DNA of 64,000 nucleotides, taken from positions 1-64,000 of the forward strand of contig NZ_JMCC02000104.1 of the NCBI RefSeq assembly GCF_000737335.2, read 5' to 3'. The stretch comes from Enhygromyxa salina (GTDB lineage Bacteria; Myxococcota_A; Polyangia; Nannocystales; Nannocystaceae). The translations under genes and the position numbers were made by a program. The notes beneath the pieces were generated by a model. That model searched no databases and had not been told where the DNA came from. It was given only the letters and a program-made list of their open reading frames with translations. Shown here one piece after another: positions 63,639-64,000 of this stretch; the first letter of the stretch is position 1; each line of letters starts with the position of its first letter.

Positions 63639-64000
63639 TCATCGAGACACAGCGAATTGCTGATAGTTGAAGCCGTTCCAGCTTGCGCGGGTCGGCTTCC
63701 TGGACGCCAGGGCTCGAACCTCGTCGTCGGTCCTTGCCTTGTGACCATTGAGTTTCTTGTCGCCGATCGCGTTGATGTTGTGGGAGATTTCATGCGCGAT
63801 TTTCCCTCCGCTCGTCGCTCGGTCAAACTTGCGATCTCCGTTTCGACGGAACATTCCGCGCTTGTTGTTTTTGCATACACGAATCCATGAATGCCAGGAT
63901 GAGAGCGTCCATGCTGACGAATATGTGAATCCACAGATCTCGCCGGTGCTGCGGCACTTGAAGGTGATCACGTTCTTCGAGCAGCGCCGCACGATCTTGC
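63639..64000 (-). CDS. M35/deuterolysin-like zinc metallopeptidase, cut by the right edge
   Basis: The minus-strand frame is open at base 64000 and ends at 63639; at least 120 C-terminal residues are visible. They include H-E-I-S-H (HExxH) in 'IAHEISHNINAIG', then 'ARTDDEVRALASRKPTRASW' and 'NGFNYQQFA', the order seen in the M35/peptidyl-Lys endopeptidase group (HExxH, downstream Asp, then NA-x-Y-x-x-F). Four Cys in 'KCRSTGEICGFTY' and 'VCKNNK' suggest disulfides and export. Codon use is less GC-biased than the chromosome. The N-terminus, including any signal peptide, is outside the window. Confidence 0.65.
   Translation of the reverse strand, partial: KIVRRCSKNVITFKCRSTGEICGFTYSSAWTLSSWHSWIRVCKNNKRGMFRRNGDRKFDRATSGGKIAHEISHNINAIGDKKLNGHKARTDDEVRALASRKPTRASWNGFNYQQFAVSR

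Overview
The window reads as chromosomal DNA of a high-GC Gram-negative deltaproteobacterium-like organism, most probably a myxobacterium and within that plausibly the Nannocystineae (Plesiocystis/Enhygromyxa type). The grounds are: very GC-rich coding with G/C third positions; many lipoproteins with Asp/Glu/Pro-rich linkers; a Ser/Thr kinase with TPR repeats; an FHA-GGDEF protein; a huge lipoprotein with thrombospondin-type-3-like Asp repeats; and a full Na+-translocating NADH:quinone reductase, which would suit a marine or salt-adapted lineage. The taxonomic call is inference; there is no rRNA here.

Layout. 1-8.9 kb: a HEAT-repeat gene cut by the left edge with a small CxCxxC protein, a divergent SNF2 helicase, a HAD phosphatase lipoprotein, an M48 protease and tRNA-Leu(UAA). 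8.9-15.7 kb: a TPR Ser/Thr kinase divergent from an FHA-GGDEF protein, then a lipoprotein in lower-GC DNA, a gene-poor stretch and a sucrase/ferredoxin-like protein. 15.7-24.3 kb, all minus strand: a TPR lipoprotein, TonB, ExbB/TolQ, ExbD, a second ExbD and a 1349-aa lipoprotein, which looks like one energised cell-envelope system. 24.6-26.2 kb: EF-P and its lysyl ligase EpmA. 26.4-30.5 kb: a complete protein-thiocarboxylate cysteine pathway, rrf2-cysK-E1-cysO-cysM-mec. 31.1-32.1 kb: no protein gene, but a 219-bp near-perfect inverted repeat with nested palindromes. 32.1-43.6 kb: Nudix, DUF507, ETF-like, ATP-grasp, CCA-adding enzyme, outer-membrane barrel, heme A synthase, RNase H-like exonuclease, lipoprotein and ParA-like genes. 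43.6-53.6 kb: a minisatellite, sbcCD, an M28 peptidase, lipoproteins, a proline-rich membrane protein, a small S24-like protein and a 103-bp tandem repeat. 53.6-61.2 kb, minus strand: nqrABCDEF-apbE-nqrM, i.e. the six Na+-NQR subunits plus the flavinylation and Fe-maturation factors. 61.4-64 kb: a PLP dehydratase, then a tight chain of small lower-GC minus-strand genes headed by an M35-like metallopeptidase cut by the right edge.

How the genes fit together. Three blocks are functionally coherent. In the cysteine block a ubiquitin-like carrier is adenylated by the E1-like protein, thiocarboxylated, used by CysM and cleaved by the JAMM peptidase; CysK gives a sulfide route beside it and the Rrf2 protein is the likely regulator. 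The Nqr block contains everything needed to build the complex, except that no regulator is seen. The TonB block pairs a proton-driven motor with large exported lipoproteins but has no outer-membrane receptor in the window. Intergenic regions carry several repeat families, including a dispersed element with a terminator-like hairpin, a REP-like TTTTCAGC palindrome family, and 25-bp and 103-bp tandem arrays.
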